From: Amia ocellicauda
Lineage: Eukaryota > Chordata > Actinopteri > Amiiformes > Amiidae
Length of the DNA: 64,000 nucleotides
Direction of reading: 5' to 3'
Assembly: GCF_036373705.1 (NCBI RefSeq)
Contig: NC_089851.1
Location: 55,157,940 to 55,221,939 of the forward strand
Part shown: piece by piece, positions 1-11,397 of the stretch
Numbering within the stretch: position 1 is the first letter of the stretch
How the letters are laid out: every line of letters begins with the position of its first letter
Notes under the pieces: generated by a model
What the model was told of the DNA's origin: nothing
Databases searched by the model: none
The model's input: only the letters and a program-made list of their open reading frames with translations
Made by a program: the position numbers and the translations under genes

Positions 1-1362
1 GTGGGCATGGCCTCCACCAAACCCGGTCATGTGAGATCCACCCATGGGAGTTCCAGTAATGAACCTCCCCGTCTCAGCCCGGTCAACATAGGGGGCCGCA
101 GAGTTGATGCCCTGCTGGATTCAGGTAGCATGGTCACCTTGGTGATCCCTGACATCATGCCCAAAACCCAGAGGAAGCGGCTTGCTCCTATTTCAATCAC
201 CTGCATACATGGGGACATGAAAAGATACCCCTTTGCCCAAATGAGGATCTACACACCGAAAGGACGATGCGTGATTTCCACCAGATCTGACCCAGTACTG
301 TGGGAGATTTGGGACTGCCCAGATGGAAGACCTTACCCTTCAAAACGCCCGGCGGAATGTGCAGGTAATAAATGGGACGGCTGTGGACCCCACCCGACCA
401 CTTTCATATCCTCATTTCGCCATGCGCCCTAACCTGTTGTATCAAATGACAAAGAAAAATAATGTTGTCTATGCACAGCTCCTTGTACCCACCCCTTTCA
501 GGCACACTGTTCTGAATCTCTCCCATAGCCACCTGCTTGGGGGACACCTGGGAAGAGCGAAAACCCTGGAGAGGCTGCTGCAAAGATTCTTTTGGCCAGA
601 GGTATATGCTGAGGTTATACGTTACTGTCAAAGCTGTCCAGAATGCCAGCGTACGGCCCCCATGCCATCGTTCCGCAACCCTCTCATACCAATTCCGGTA
701 ATAGGCATGCCTTTTGAGAGAATAGGCATGGATTTAATTGGACCTTTACCCAAGTCGGCCAAAGGTTTCCAGCACATCCTGGTGGTAGTGGACTATGCCA
801 AAAGGTACTCTGAGGCCATGCCTTTGCGTATGCCACCACAAAAAATATAGCCCAAGAGCTAATCCAAATGTTTTCCAGAGTCGGGCTGCCCAAAGAAATT
901 TTGGTACACCGTTCATGTCCAAGGTAATGAAAGATGTGTGCCATCTTCTCCGAATTAAGTCTTCACACTTCTGTTTACCATCAACAGACGGACGGTCTAG
1001 TGGAGCGGTTTAACAAAACGTTAAAAAGCATGCTGAGGAGGACGATGGAAAGGGATGGGCGTAACTGGGATCAACTGCTCCCTTTTCTCATATTCACCAT
1101 CTGGGAAGTACCCCAATCTTCCACAGGTTTTTCACCTTTTGAGCTTTTTTTTTCCCACAGATCGCGAGGCCTCCTCAACATCACAAAAGAAAACTGGGAA
1201 CAGCAACCCTGCCCAGGGAAGGTCGCTATCACAGAGGAGGTAAGGAAAATGCTTGAGCTTGGTGTCAGATGGCCTCTACCAAGCGGCTCGCGTCCGGCCA
1301 CTGGGCTGGCCCCGTGTTCTCGCCCACCATGCACCTGCAACCAGGTAAGAGATCTGTGTTAG
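1..1362 (+). mobile_element. Ty3/Gypsy-like LTR retrotransposon fossil (pol part)
   Basis: This is a broken internal part of an LTR retrotransposon that continues beyond the left edge. Visible parts are an aspartic protease-like stretch with the DSG signature near 115-130, an integrase zinc-finger region (H-H-C-C spacing, ending CQSCPEC) near 500-650, and an integrase core with the MDLIGP and YHQQTDG blocks near 690-1050. The wording of these blocks is that of vertebrate Gypsy-type integrases. Several breaks are present and no long terminal repeat was recognised in the window. It is an old copy. Confidence 0.85.
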
Positions 1363-1888
1363 GAAGCATCCTTCACACCTCATAGTCACTACTTACAGGC
1401 ACATACTCGTATTCATCTGCTTCTCGGCAGTGATTTAAAATGTGTCTTTATATCACACCTCTTCAAGCTGTCCACTCCCGGAGCGACTGAAGACCTCCTC
1501 CCAGCTTTGAAGCGCCCCTGAGTCAGCCTGTCCTTGTGACGGGACGGGTACAAGAGGCGCTGCTTGTCTCCCTCGGGGAGCTGCTGCCACAGGTGTACCA
1601 GCTCCGCCACCTGGCGATTGGTCAGGAATGCCTGGGCTCTCAGGTCCACCAGACAGCTGGCCAACTGCTGGACGTGCTGGAGCCCAGGAACGCCATCAGG
1701 GCCGCACGATTCCTGAAACAACAGGATACAGACGACAGTCAGTTACAGGACCATGTTCTGGCAATAGCTATCATTCCAGGGTTTTGTGCACTACAATGTA
1801 AGAGACGAGCTGAGCGCCATCACTGCCTCCTCACCTCGGGATTAGCAACGGGGGGGCGTCTCCTGCAGCGCAGGGGGGCTCCATCTCG

Positions 1889-1975
1889 GGAGACGGGGGC
1901 AGTCGGGCCATTGACCGCGCAGGAGACGGGGGCAGTCGGGCCTTTGACCGCACAGGAGACGGGGGCAGTCGGGCA
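1889..1975. repeat. 33-bp coding minisatellite in DUF6729-type exon
   Basis: Just under three copies of a 33-bp unit lie inside the acidic/proline-rich exon. On the minus strand each encodes ARLPPSP plus four variable residues, so the repeat keeps the reading frame. Confidence 0.8.
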
Positions 1976-4118
1976 GCAGACGGGGCGAAGGGGTTGGAGA
2001 TGGTGGGGTCATCGTCTTCCTCAAAGCCCTCGTCGTCACTCTCCTTCCTGTCTGAGTCTTGGCCAGCTGCCTCGTCCGGGACGTTGGGGTCGCTGTGCAC
2101 ACGTTGGAGCTCTTTCCCTGTCTGTGAGTACAGGTACTTGATCCCAATGAGCTCCCCTTCAACACAATCATAACAGAAGCATGGGTTCACCGCTTTTATT
2201 ATTTTCATAACACTGCTAAAGAGCACCTTACAAATCAACCCCCCACACTGACACGCTCACTGACGCGTGTACACGCCTGACTTCACGAACCCCTCCGACA
2301 GGTCCCTGGCCAGCACCTTCTGGCTCAGGTTGCCCAGGGCGTTCTGCAAGGAGCCACTGTAGGAGCACAGAAGCTTGCCAGCATCCTCCATGGCCGCCAC
2401 TGCACGGTCCGCGTTCCACCTCACCAGGCCCTCCAGCAGAAATGCCAGGAAGTGCACATCGCTGGCACTGGTGCCTGAGCAGAGCAGGAGGAAACAGAAA
2501 CACACACTTCAATACAGTTCAAAATATACTCTTCACAAAGCCATAGTATATAAATATACACGTACTGTAACAATTACAGAAAAAAAAACTAGTCTACTGA
2601 TCCACTGGGTTCAAAAAGCATAATAGAATCTGGCGTCTTTATTTGCGGTGCAGCTGGCACTAACCTGGGATGAAAAGGGCCAGGTGGAGGTGGAAAGACT
2701 CCAAGGAGATCGATCCACAGGCGCAGCGGTATACTGGCAGCAGCACACCCCCCTTCCGCAGCTGCCCTGTCTGGGTATACAGCTGCACCCCCTCGGGGTC
2801 CTGAATGCAGGCGAGGTGGGGCCGCTGTGTCTTCCAGATGGCCTGGATCTGCTTGTGGTCCAGCAGCGGCACGCCCATGGTGTCCAGCCCCCTCCTGCTG
2901 TCAAAAATGTCCAGCAGCTCCTGGATGAGCCGCTCCGTATCCTGTGCCCCCCGGCCACCTTCGACCGTCCAGCCACAGAGCAGCAGTCCCAGTCCACATA
3001 CAGGATCTGAGGGGGAGCCTCTCCGGCCAAGCGGTACCACTCCACCAGCCCAGCAGCCATGGGCTGCAGCCCCTCACCCTCTCCGCATGTTAGCACCGAG
3101 TTCAGGACCTGCCCGAACTCATTGCCGACGTTGGTGGCCCACGCTGCCGTGCCAGTGGCTGCTCCTGCGAGCTTCCTGGTCAACTGAAAAATGTATGAGA
3201 CACATTAAGTTATTAGGTCTTTAATTGTAATGCATTCAGCTGAGCGGCACCACGATGCACCAAGTGGCCGCTGAGACCGCAGCACAAAAAATCTGACTGA
3301 CGATACTCACCTTCTTTGTCGAGTCCAGTTTTAAAATGGACCCGAACACAGACGTGACCTGGGCCTTTACCTCGGCCAGCTGCCCTAGCACGTCGAGGTC
3401 ATACACTGCCAGCAGCCACTTGGGTCCAGGCACCGGTGGCATGGGTGGCGGTGGCCGGAAGCTCGGGACTACAGGTGCAGAGGTCACAAAGGGCTCGCAG
3501 TCTGCGAGGTACCGCAGGGTTTTTACGCTGCCACGCCTCGCTGTGCTGCTCCTGCAGCTGTTTGCACAGCCGGGTGGCGCTGTTCCCCAGGGTGTGCTCC
3601 CTCATGAGACTCAGCACCGTGTAGTCGCAGGACAGCCTGCCCAAGACACAGCAGTACAGCAGTTAGAGTTCAGGAAACATTTCAGCAGAGAGGGAGGGGG
3701 GGAGGGAAAGCACAGATGCTGTGTGGTGAATTGTCTCCATACGGGTAGGTGAGGATGGCCGGGAACTGGCTCCGATGAGCCACATCCAGCTGCTGCAGCA
3801 CATCTCCGGACCAGCCTGCGTACTTCTTTGAGCCTGTGTCCCTCACACTGGGGCTGGATGCAGGTGAGCTTCACAGCCCAAATGCGGTAGGGCATCCACA
3901 GGAACAGCGGCCGAGCGAAGTGCAGGCTGGGAGAGGCCGGGGGCTGCCGATACACTGGGCAGGGCTAGGGAGGGAACAACCACAGACGCAGGTCCGAGGT
4001 CAGCTCCAGCTTCCCAAACCTGCTCCTAGTGAACAGGGCCTTGGAGACCCACTGCAGCTGCTCAGCGGGCAGCGTCTGCTTCCAGCCCTCAGGAAGCAGG
4101 ACCTGCAGAAACACAGGG

Positions 4119-4234
4119 ACAGACAGACAGACAGACAGACAGACAGTGACAGGAGTTGCCAGGACACTACGGATACTGCACCCAGATTTAACAAACACAC
4201 AAAGACACACTCACACACACACACACACACACAC
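4119..4234. repeat. Intronic CAGA and CA microsatellites
   Basis: A (CAGA)n tract at 4119-4146 and a (CA)n tract at 4208-4234 lie in the intron between the 4320-4244 and 4102-3743 exons of the DUF6729-type pseudogene. Confidence 0.9.
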
Positions 4235-6185
4235 CACTCTTACCCCCACCAGGCTGCTCCGCTGAACCGAGCGGTGTCGGCTGCTGAGCTGAGCTAGCCA
4301 TGGCCGCTGCCCCCGGCTCCTGCACTGAAGACACTAGAGATAAAACGGGAGATTCAAAATCTCGCAACAACAGAGATGTAACTAATGGTGAAATTATCCA
4401 AATCTATGTTAATTCCAAGGTGACTAGGTCTATGAAGCCTTATCATTCAATCAACCATGTTACTGTGCCACTACATCATATCACACCATGCCACTACATC
4501 ACGCCATGCCACTACACTATATCACAGCGTGCCACTCCACATGCACAGCACACACGGTGAGGATGCAACGCATAGCAAACATGCAGCTCAGCGCATAAAG
4601 CCAGGGGTCACAGATACTTGGGGGTGTCGAGGCAGGGCAGACGAGGTGACTGTAAAGCGATATGTAGCCAAAGCACCGTGTGGACCCCGGGTCCATCTCA
4701 CTTACCTTACACTGGGAGATCCATCCATCTTAAGCTAACAAAATACAACAATACAAGTTAGTTTGTGCCAAATGGCAAGAACTCCATCTTGAACCTGAAA
4801 TGACTGACATTTAGACATGTATTGAAATAGGCTGATATTTGTAACAGCTGCGTGAAGACTTACGTGGGGGGGCCATGTCCTCCACAGCTGCCAGCAGCTC
4901 AGCGTCAGTGAGTGCATCGTTGCTGAAGGCCAGTGACGGGCGCTCCTTCCTGGACACCGTTGGAAGGAGGAGTAAACGTGCGCTGTAACGGTGGGCATTT
5001 GGTACAGGGGTCATGGTAACTGGTGTATTTTGTTTTTGAAATCACAAAATGTGTGCGATTATCGTGTGTTTGCCGTCGGTCTGTTTTAAGTGTGAACTTT
5101 AAATTGTGTGATAGCCCTGGTATAACTGTTTACCTAATTGCTGCCTTAATAAACTACAATTAATTCTAATTGCTCAAATCACACACTTCCACAAAATGAA
5201 CCTTTTGCCACTGGAGCTCTGGACTTGGTGGCAGACGAGGAGAAGGTGGGAGTCGACTGCGAGGCACTCGTCCTGGGAGGCTGGCAGGGTGCAGGCACCG
5301 AGGGTGTGGGCTGGGAGGAGGCAGGCTGTGCTGCTGGCTTCTGGGCCTGTGACTCCCTGTCCCGCCGCAGGATGTATGCCAGGAATTTGGCCATCTGCGT
5401 TCCGGGCTGGGGAGTCTGCCTCCTTATCCATCTCACATACCTGTAATAAACCCAGGTTCTCTGTCTAACTACAACTACACTGACTATACAACTGCAGGCC
5501 AGGGTGCTCTTAATTCCCTGAAACATACATAAACTAGAGTAGGCAATAGTTATTAGAATAGATTAATACACACCCTCTCCTCTCCTTGTCTGTGGCCTCG
5601 TAGAGCTCCTGCCAGGTCTGGCCCTTGTGGGCCCTGAAGCCCACCACCTGCTGGTCCTCCCGGCCACTCTGGGACGCCATGGCGCGGGTGGCATTCCTGG
5701 CCCTCCGGTCACCCACAGCGATGGTGACTTTTGGGAAGCCACAGGCGTAGCTGGCCAGCGCGTCCTTGTTGGCCATGTACACCGTGTCAGACATGTCCAT
5801 CTCCCGCTCCTTCTGATGAGCGGCCACGAGAGACACGGCGTACCCACCGTCGTTCTCCAGGATCCACTTGAATGTCTGACCCCGGTACCTGCCAAACTGC
5901 AGGGTACTCTGGCTGAGTACCAGTTTGGCATTCCCGGGGTCACCCCCCTGAGACAGGATGCGGGCCACAGCATCCTTCCGGACTCAAGAGGTGTGAGGGG
6001 GACAAATGGATCGCTGGAGGACTTGGTGGCAGACGCGACGCTTTTAGCTTCAGTTGTGGCTTGCAGGACCAGCAGGGAGCTGAACTGTGGGGTGGCCTTC
6101 ATGTTCCTGTACAGCAGGTACAAATAGTCAGGAAGTCACTGACAAACAATATTGAATAAGGAGATCATTACAATTAGTATGTTTT

Positions 6186-6210
6186 ATTATTATTATGAAT
6201 AGTAATAATA

Positions 6211-6258
<48 letters not shown>

Positions 6259-6648
6259 TTAAAAAATAACAATACTTTCAATTAAATGACAACAAATAAT
6301 ACAAGATATGTTATAATTCATCATATACCTTGTATCACTGCTACAATTATTCGTATTATGATTCGTACTAGTACTATTATCATCATCCTCATTATTATTA
6401 CTATTATTATGATGATGATGATGTGACGCAGTGAAACGCTACACGATTTTTTCTGTTTTATGTTTCAATGCAGCACATACTACTACTACTAAATAGTATT
6501 TTAATACCATTATTAATACTATTATGATGATGATGTGACACAATGACTAATAATAATAATAATAATAATAATATCGTCTCCGGCTTCCCCACGACCCTCA
6601 CCAGGATAAGCAGTTTCGAAAATGAATGGATGGATGGATGGATGGATG

Positions 6649-6703
<55 letters not shown>

Positions 6704-7140
6704 CATTATTATTAATACTATTCTTATTCTTATCATTATGTGACGCAGTGAAACGTATCTTTGACTTTTTTACGGTTCAAAACACTTCTCTCTCAACAGT
6801 ATAGAAGACACATACCTTACACAAAACACCAGGGTTATTATCAAATGTATAAAAAGCATGAAATAACACCGCAAACACAGCAGGTCATATAAACAGATCG
6901 TATTAACACATTAATCGACAGACCGATTGATCAATTAAGAAAATGCTTACTTACGTGGATCGATAGCAAAAAATAAAATAATAGGAAGGAAGGAAGGAAG
7001 GAAGGAAAGAAGGAGGGAGGGAGGGAGGGATGGAGGGAGGCATAGATAGAAAAATAGATCGATAGATAAAGATAAAGCTAGATTGATAGAATATATATAT
7101 ATAGATAGAGACAGAGAGAGAGATATTGATGTCTGTCTGT
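6186..7140. repeat. Microsatellite cluster (AAT, ATGG, GGAA, GGGA, ATAG)
   Basis: This stretch holds no gene. It contains AAT/ATT runs at about 6206-6256, 6548-6573 and 6652-6710, a GGAA/GGGA purine block at about 6985-7032 and ATAG-type tracts at about 7040-7140. The flank GTGACGCAGTGAAACG occurs twice, near 6424 and 6740, showing local duplication. Confidence 0.9.
6575..6651 (+). mobile_element. 3' tail of an L2-like LINE or SINE
   Basis: The text CACCAGGATAAGCAGTTTCG followed by GAATGGATGGATGG repeats is the usual 3' end of common fish L2-type retroposons. Only the tail is present. A related longer tail lies at 32821-33070. Confidence 0.6.
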
Positions 7141-7633
7141 ATGTCTGTCTGTAAGTCTCAAAGATTCTTTTCACTCCCTAGGCAACGTCTGACAAAACAC
7201 GTATTTACTATTAGAAGTCCACCCGCAAAGCCCGCCTCTCCGGGTCATGTAGCCAACCAGCTGAAAGAAAACACATTGAGTGGCGTGGGAAATCGGGGGT
7301 TGTTCCAGCGGCAATTGTAAGCAATCCATGCAGGCTGAGGCTGCCAATTTCAGTGGAATTTTAGAAAAAGCAGTCGTTCCCATTGGTTACATTTTAGTAT
7401 GTCGATACAGAGCACATTCAGCCTATCTGGGCGCAAGGATGACACGCAAATTCTTGAAGCGTTCCATATTTTGGTCAGGTTCTCCGCAGCGCGCCGGTTC
7501 CCCTTGGCATCGCGGACATCTGGTGCTTGCGTCGCGGGCGGTTTGTCGCACTGCGGCAGCTCTCCCTCTCGCACTCCTGCGTCGCAGCGGATCTATCGAC
7601 CCCTTTCGATGCGGGCGAATTTTCCCGCCGTTT

Positions 7634-7666
7634 TTTCCTTTTTTTTTTTTTTGGGGGGGGGGGGGA
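7634..7666. repeat. Poly-T to poly-G tract
   Basis: A run of about 14 T is followed directly by about 13 G within a GC-rich stretch (about 7480-7690). It is a simple tract with G-quadruplex potential on the plus strand. No gene is assigned to it. Confidence 0.8.
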
Positions 7667-7884
7667 GGCGTGCAGACGACCGATTGTCATTTCTCACTAC
7701 TTCTTTCTCAGCAGACACCCTGGGCTCAGGGTGAAAAGGGTCACATGCATATGAGATGTTTGGGCAATGCGAGTTCTCGACTACAAATCCGAATTTCCGG
7801 GGTTTTCTCCTTGTCCTCATGCAATTCCAACGGCTTGACATTTGGGAGCTCGTCCAAAACCGACGTCAAACCATAAGCACGGCT

Positions 7885-7973
7885 TCCTTCGAGCCGGAAT
7901 TGAACCAGCGACCTAAGGATGCCCGCTGCCTGAAACCTACAGTCCTCCGCTCTACCAACTGAGCTATCGAAGG
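7885..7973 (-). tRNA. tRNA-Tyr (GTA) with a 16-nt intron
   Basis: Read on the minus strand this matches vertebrate tRNA-Tyr: acceptor CCTTCGA pairs with TCGAAGG, the A-box region is TAGCTCAGTTGG, the anticodon GTA is at 7940-7938 and the T arm is GGTTCAATTCC. A 16-nt intron (7936-7921) sits just 3' of the anticodon, where tRNA-Tyr genes normally carry one. A TTTT Pol III terminator lies 26-29 nt downstream (7859-7856). All stems pair, so it looks functional. Confidence 0.95.
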
Positions 7974-8043
7974 GAAGCCTCTCACCACCTTCCCCTGACA
8001 GTCTCAGTGGCCGTGCAAATGCAAGAAGCACCGTGGCTTGGCT

Positions 8044-9424
8044 CAGTGGTTTTCAACCCGTGTGCCTTGAGGACTACCCAATTGTGTCTTGAGATTTTTA
8101 TCCCCTCAAAAATATTATGTCATTTCGTTAGGTCAACTTCATGAATCTTGTATCAAATCAAACTTATTCAAATTTGTGAAAATGTTACATTTATACATCA
8201 CCTGTAGAAAGCGTTTCATAACTGAAATGTTGTGTTTGCCGGACTGAACGCACACCTACACTGAGTTGCAGTGCTATCAGTGGTACTGAAAGGCAATTGA
8301 TGAAAGGGACAGATGGTGAATTCCTTTTTATCTTGCACTCTGCTTGTCCTTTTTCTAAGTTGGACTGGTGAACGAAATCTATTTTATCAATATTATTCAA
8401 TGTGTTTGTTCTTGCCCTTTTGGTAGGCTTATTTTTTTGATACTGTAACGGAGATGGAGAGGCAGCACCACCCCTCTCGATTAATATGCGGCCATCTCCG
8501 TAGGGGCTGCTGGGAGATAAGAGAAAGGACTGTAAAGAGTGAATTGAGGGCCTGTTAATTGTTATGTATTGATTGTGTACTGTACCGTTGTGTACTGTTG
8601 TTGGATGTCTCCTGTTCCTCTAAGTCTCATTTGGCTTTGGTTTCCCCCCTCTTTGATGAATAATCGGGCTCTAAATAGCCCCGGCGTTTCTCCTGCAGTT
8701 CTTCGTTCTTTCCACTGCTAGCGCTGCCTTTGTGAAGGCGGATGGTGCTTGTGAGAAGTCAACAGCGTGTCCACCGAAAAGGGTGTCTGACTCCTGGTTT
8801 TGGATCCGGAAGGGTTGATAACAAACCGAAACGATTACAATATGATACTGCATAGATTTACTGTGGATATGTATTGTGATCGTGCTCGGCTCAGGTGTGC
8901 GTTCAGTCCGAACACAAAACATTTCGGTCGCGAAACGTCTAATCAAATCGAATAAAACGGCGGGGATAGCATGTTTGATCCGTGTGCTATTGTTTTTCAA
9001 CAATTGTAATGCCCTTTGTAACGTTTAACCGTTTCGTTGAATAGAGCTTGTTATAGGATATTGTGAACTGAACCTATTTCGCTGTGAATTTATATTTACT
9101 GCGAATAGTTTATTGTGTCTGGTCTTGGTCTGTCTGCACTAAATAAATGATTTGTATCAAGTAATTATTTAGTTTGTCTGTCTACTTTTTTACCTAACCA
9201 CTAAAGGTCACTCCTTGCACTTCATACATTTGCCCTTTTAATTACTCCCTTACTGACATACTTTAACATGCAATGTGCAATGTGTCATAATAGTTTTAGC
9301 ACCCTGTTGCCATTCAGGTGAGACAATACCTAGTAAATCCTCATTTTTTTTCAAGTTGGTGCGCCGCGAAGGTTTTTGGTCTCAGCAAAGTGTGCGGTGG
9401 CATTACAACGCTTGGGAACCACTG
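8044..9424. mobile_element. Non-autonomous hAT transposon with 8-bp TSD
   Basis: The left end reads CAGTGGTTTTCAA and the right end, reversed, reads CAGTGGTTCCCAA. Both are hAT-type termini. The flanks 8036-8043 and 9425-9432 are the identical 8-mer GCTTGGCT, the duplication length of hAT elements. No transposase-like frame is visible in the 1,381 bp. An internal inverted repeat (about 8210-8262 against 8890-8940) suggests a nested or composite interior. Confidence 0.85.
8210..8940. repeat. Inverted repeat inside the hAT element
   Basis: About 50 bp around 8221-8262, including GGACTGAACGCACACCT, recur in reverse complement around 8890-8940. The enclosed 630 bp has no recognisable gene. The arms may be the ends of a second element or long subterminal repeats of the hAT. 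Confidence 0.65.
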
Positions 9425-9432
9425 GCTTGGCT

Positions 9433-9626
9433 TGTTGGGCATCCAGGTATGCACTGAGATTACGATCGGCACGATGATTGTCGTTCTCAGGAGAATTGTG
9501 TTTCTTTGCTGATCACGTTCTCTGTCGCTTTTTACACAGTTCTTACAAGTGGCACATTGGGGATGAGGAGCAGGGCATGCTGACACGCATAGCTGTGGAC
9601 TTCTGCATGGCATGGGGCCACAGGTC
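9433..9626. other. Unassigned spacer
   Basis: Between the hAT element and the telomere-like tract I see no gene, RNA or recognisable repeat. Confidence 0.5.
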
Positions 9627-9656
9627 ATTAGGGTTAGGGTTAGGGTTAGGGTTAGG
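9627..9656 (+). repeat. Interstitial telomeric repeat (TTAGGG)n
   Basis: About four TTAGGG units in a row, followed by G/T-rich degenerate sequence up to about 10130. Sequence continues on both sides, so it is interstitial in this assembly. Confidence 0.9.
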
Positions 9657-10130
9657 TTTAAAAAAATAGGTTATTGAGGTTGTCAGGTGAATCAAACCTT
9701 TGGTTCCTCTGACATCCTCAAGTGCACTGGCACTCACAGGTGTTGAGGCTATTGTTGTGTCCTTAAAAGATGCATCCGAAAGTATTCGTTCTATAGTCTG
9801 TTTTGTTAAGGTAATTCAGTGGGATGAGATGTGGTGTAATTGAATGATGTGAAGTTTGTATGTACAAGAATACGTCTTAAAAGTAAGGGGAATGTATGGA
9901 ATTGGGATTAAAATTTAATTATAGAGTCTGGAAGTCTATTACCTAGGTTTTTAAGGGAGTCTGGGTTTTGTTTTGGGGGGTAAATAAGTTATGGGGAATA
10001 AATTTAAGGATAAGTTGTGAAATTGATTATTGGGGATAGGATTGAGGGTTACATTTGAATAATGGTTAGGTTTAGGGATTGGGTTTAGAGGTTGGTTTGA
10101 GTGCCTAGTTAAATTGTGGGCTAATTATAT

Positions 10131-10186
10131 TTTAGGGTTAGGGTTAGGGGTTAGGGGTTAGGGGTTAGGGTTAGGGTTACGGTTAG
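10131..10186 (+). repeat. Interstitial telomeric repeat with TTAGGGG variants
   Basis: TTAGGG and TTAGGGG units lie directly before the first unit of the large satellite. The intervening 9660-10130 is rich in degenerate GGGTTA-like words, so both tracts may belong to one decayed block. Confidence 0.85.
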
Positions 10187-11355
10187 GATCACGGACCACT
10201 GTCAATCAGGTGCTTGCCTTGCCGTCCATCCATCCATCCATCTATCTATCTATCTATCTATCTATGACTCTCGATATCTAACTCTCTTGCTTGCTATCGC
10301 TCCCCCAATGGTCAGTAGCATAGTAGCATAACAGCAGATCAAGAACCACTGTCAATCAGATGCTTGCCTTGCCGTCCATCCATCCATCTATCTATCTATC
10401 TATCTATCTATGACTCTCGATATCTAACTCTCTTGCTTGCTATCGCTCCCCCAATGGTCAGTAGCATTGTAGCATAACAGCAGATCACGGACCACTGTCA
10501 ATCAGATGCTTGCCTTGCCGTCCATACATCCATCCATCTATCTATGACTCTCGATATCTAAATTTCTTCCTTGCTATCGCTCCCCCAATGGTCAGTAGCA
10601 TAGTTGCATAACAGCAGATCACAGACCACTGTCAATCAGATGCTTGCCTTGCCGTCCATCCATCCATCCATCTATCTATCTATGTATCTATGTCTCTCGA
10701 TATCTAACTCTCTTGCTTGCTATCGCTCCCCCAATGGTCAGTAGCATAGTAGCATAACAGCAGATCACGGACCACTGTCAATCAGATGCTTGCCTTGCCG
10801 TCCATCCATCTATCTATCTATCTATCTATGACTCTTGATATCTAACTCTCTTGCTTGCGATCGCTCCCCCAATGGTCAGTAGCATAGTAGCATAACAGCA
10901 GATCACGGACCACTGTCAATCAGATGCTTGCCTTGCCGTCCATCCATCCATCTATCTATCTATCTATCTATGACTCTCGATATCTAACTCTCTTGCTTGC
11001 TATCGCTCCCCCAATGGTCAGTAGCATAGTAGCATTACAGCAGATCAAGAACCACTGTCAATCAGATGCTTGCCTTGCCGTCCATCCATCCATCTATCTA
11101 TCTATCTATCTATGACTCTCGATATCTAACTCTCTTGCTTGCTATCGCTCCCCCAATGGTCAGTAGCATAACAGCAGATCACGGACCACTGTCAATCAGA
11201 TGCTTGCCTTGCCGTCCATCCATCCATCCATCTATCTATCTATGACTATTGATATCTAACTCTCTTGCTTGCTATCGCTCCCCCAATGGTCAGTAGCATA
11301 ACAGCAGATCACGGACCACTGTCAATCAGATGCTTGCCTTGCTGTCCATCCATCC

Positions 11356-11397
<42 letters not shown>

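Larger units (their letters stand above)
1440..6123 (-). pseudogene. DUF6729-type multi-exon fish gene, decayed copy
   Basis: Exons with GT-AG borders can be placed at about 5974-5574, 5440-5202, 4957-4864, 4320-4244, 4102-3743, 3636-3311, 3183-2665, 2474-2265, 2156-1835 and 1712-1460, with more N-terminal sequence up to 6123. I recognise it from memory as the uncharacterised multi-copy fish family with a DUF6729 zinc-ribbon region. The first long exon has two repeats resembling the C-terminal motif of exonuclease X-like proteins (FGRYRGQTFKW and VGFRAHKGQTW). Exons near 3.3-2.9 kb carry KLDSTKK and YVDWDCC, which look like the first two acidic strands of a DDE transposase-like RNase H fold (inference). 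Then comes an acidic stretch and a C-terminal LWQQLPEGDKQR block. Damage seen: a frame change near 5980, an in-frame TAG at 3965-3967, loss of about 40 codons near 3828, an extra base in the T run at 3520-3524, an internal loss near 2950 that removes the expected middle of the DDE-like domain, and no exons after about 1450. Retained introns show it is a genomic duplicate, not a retrocopy. Confidence 0.75.

Noticed and set aside
4457-4560. CACTACATCACGCCATGC-type repeats read as a His-rich protein
   Set aside because: A short degenerate tandem repeat in an intron of the DUF6729-type pseudogene.
6458-6743. Poly-Ile and poly-Asn frames
   Set aside because: Products of AAT/ATT microsatellites.
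8443-9190. A solo LTR starting TGTAACGG inside the hAT
   Set aside because: No matching CA end with a flanking duplication could be found, so the call is not supported.
9627-10186. A true chromosome end
   Set aside because: Long non-telomeric sequence continues on both sides and the tracts are short and degenerate.
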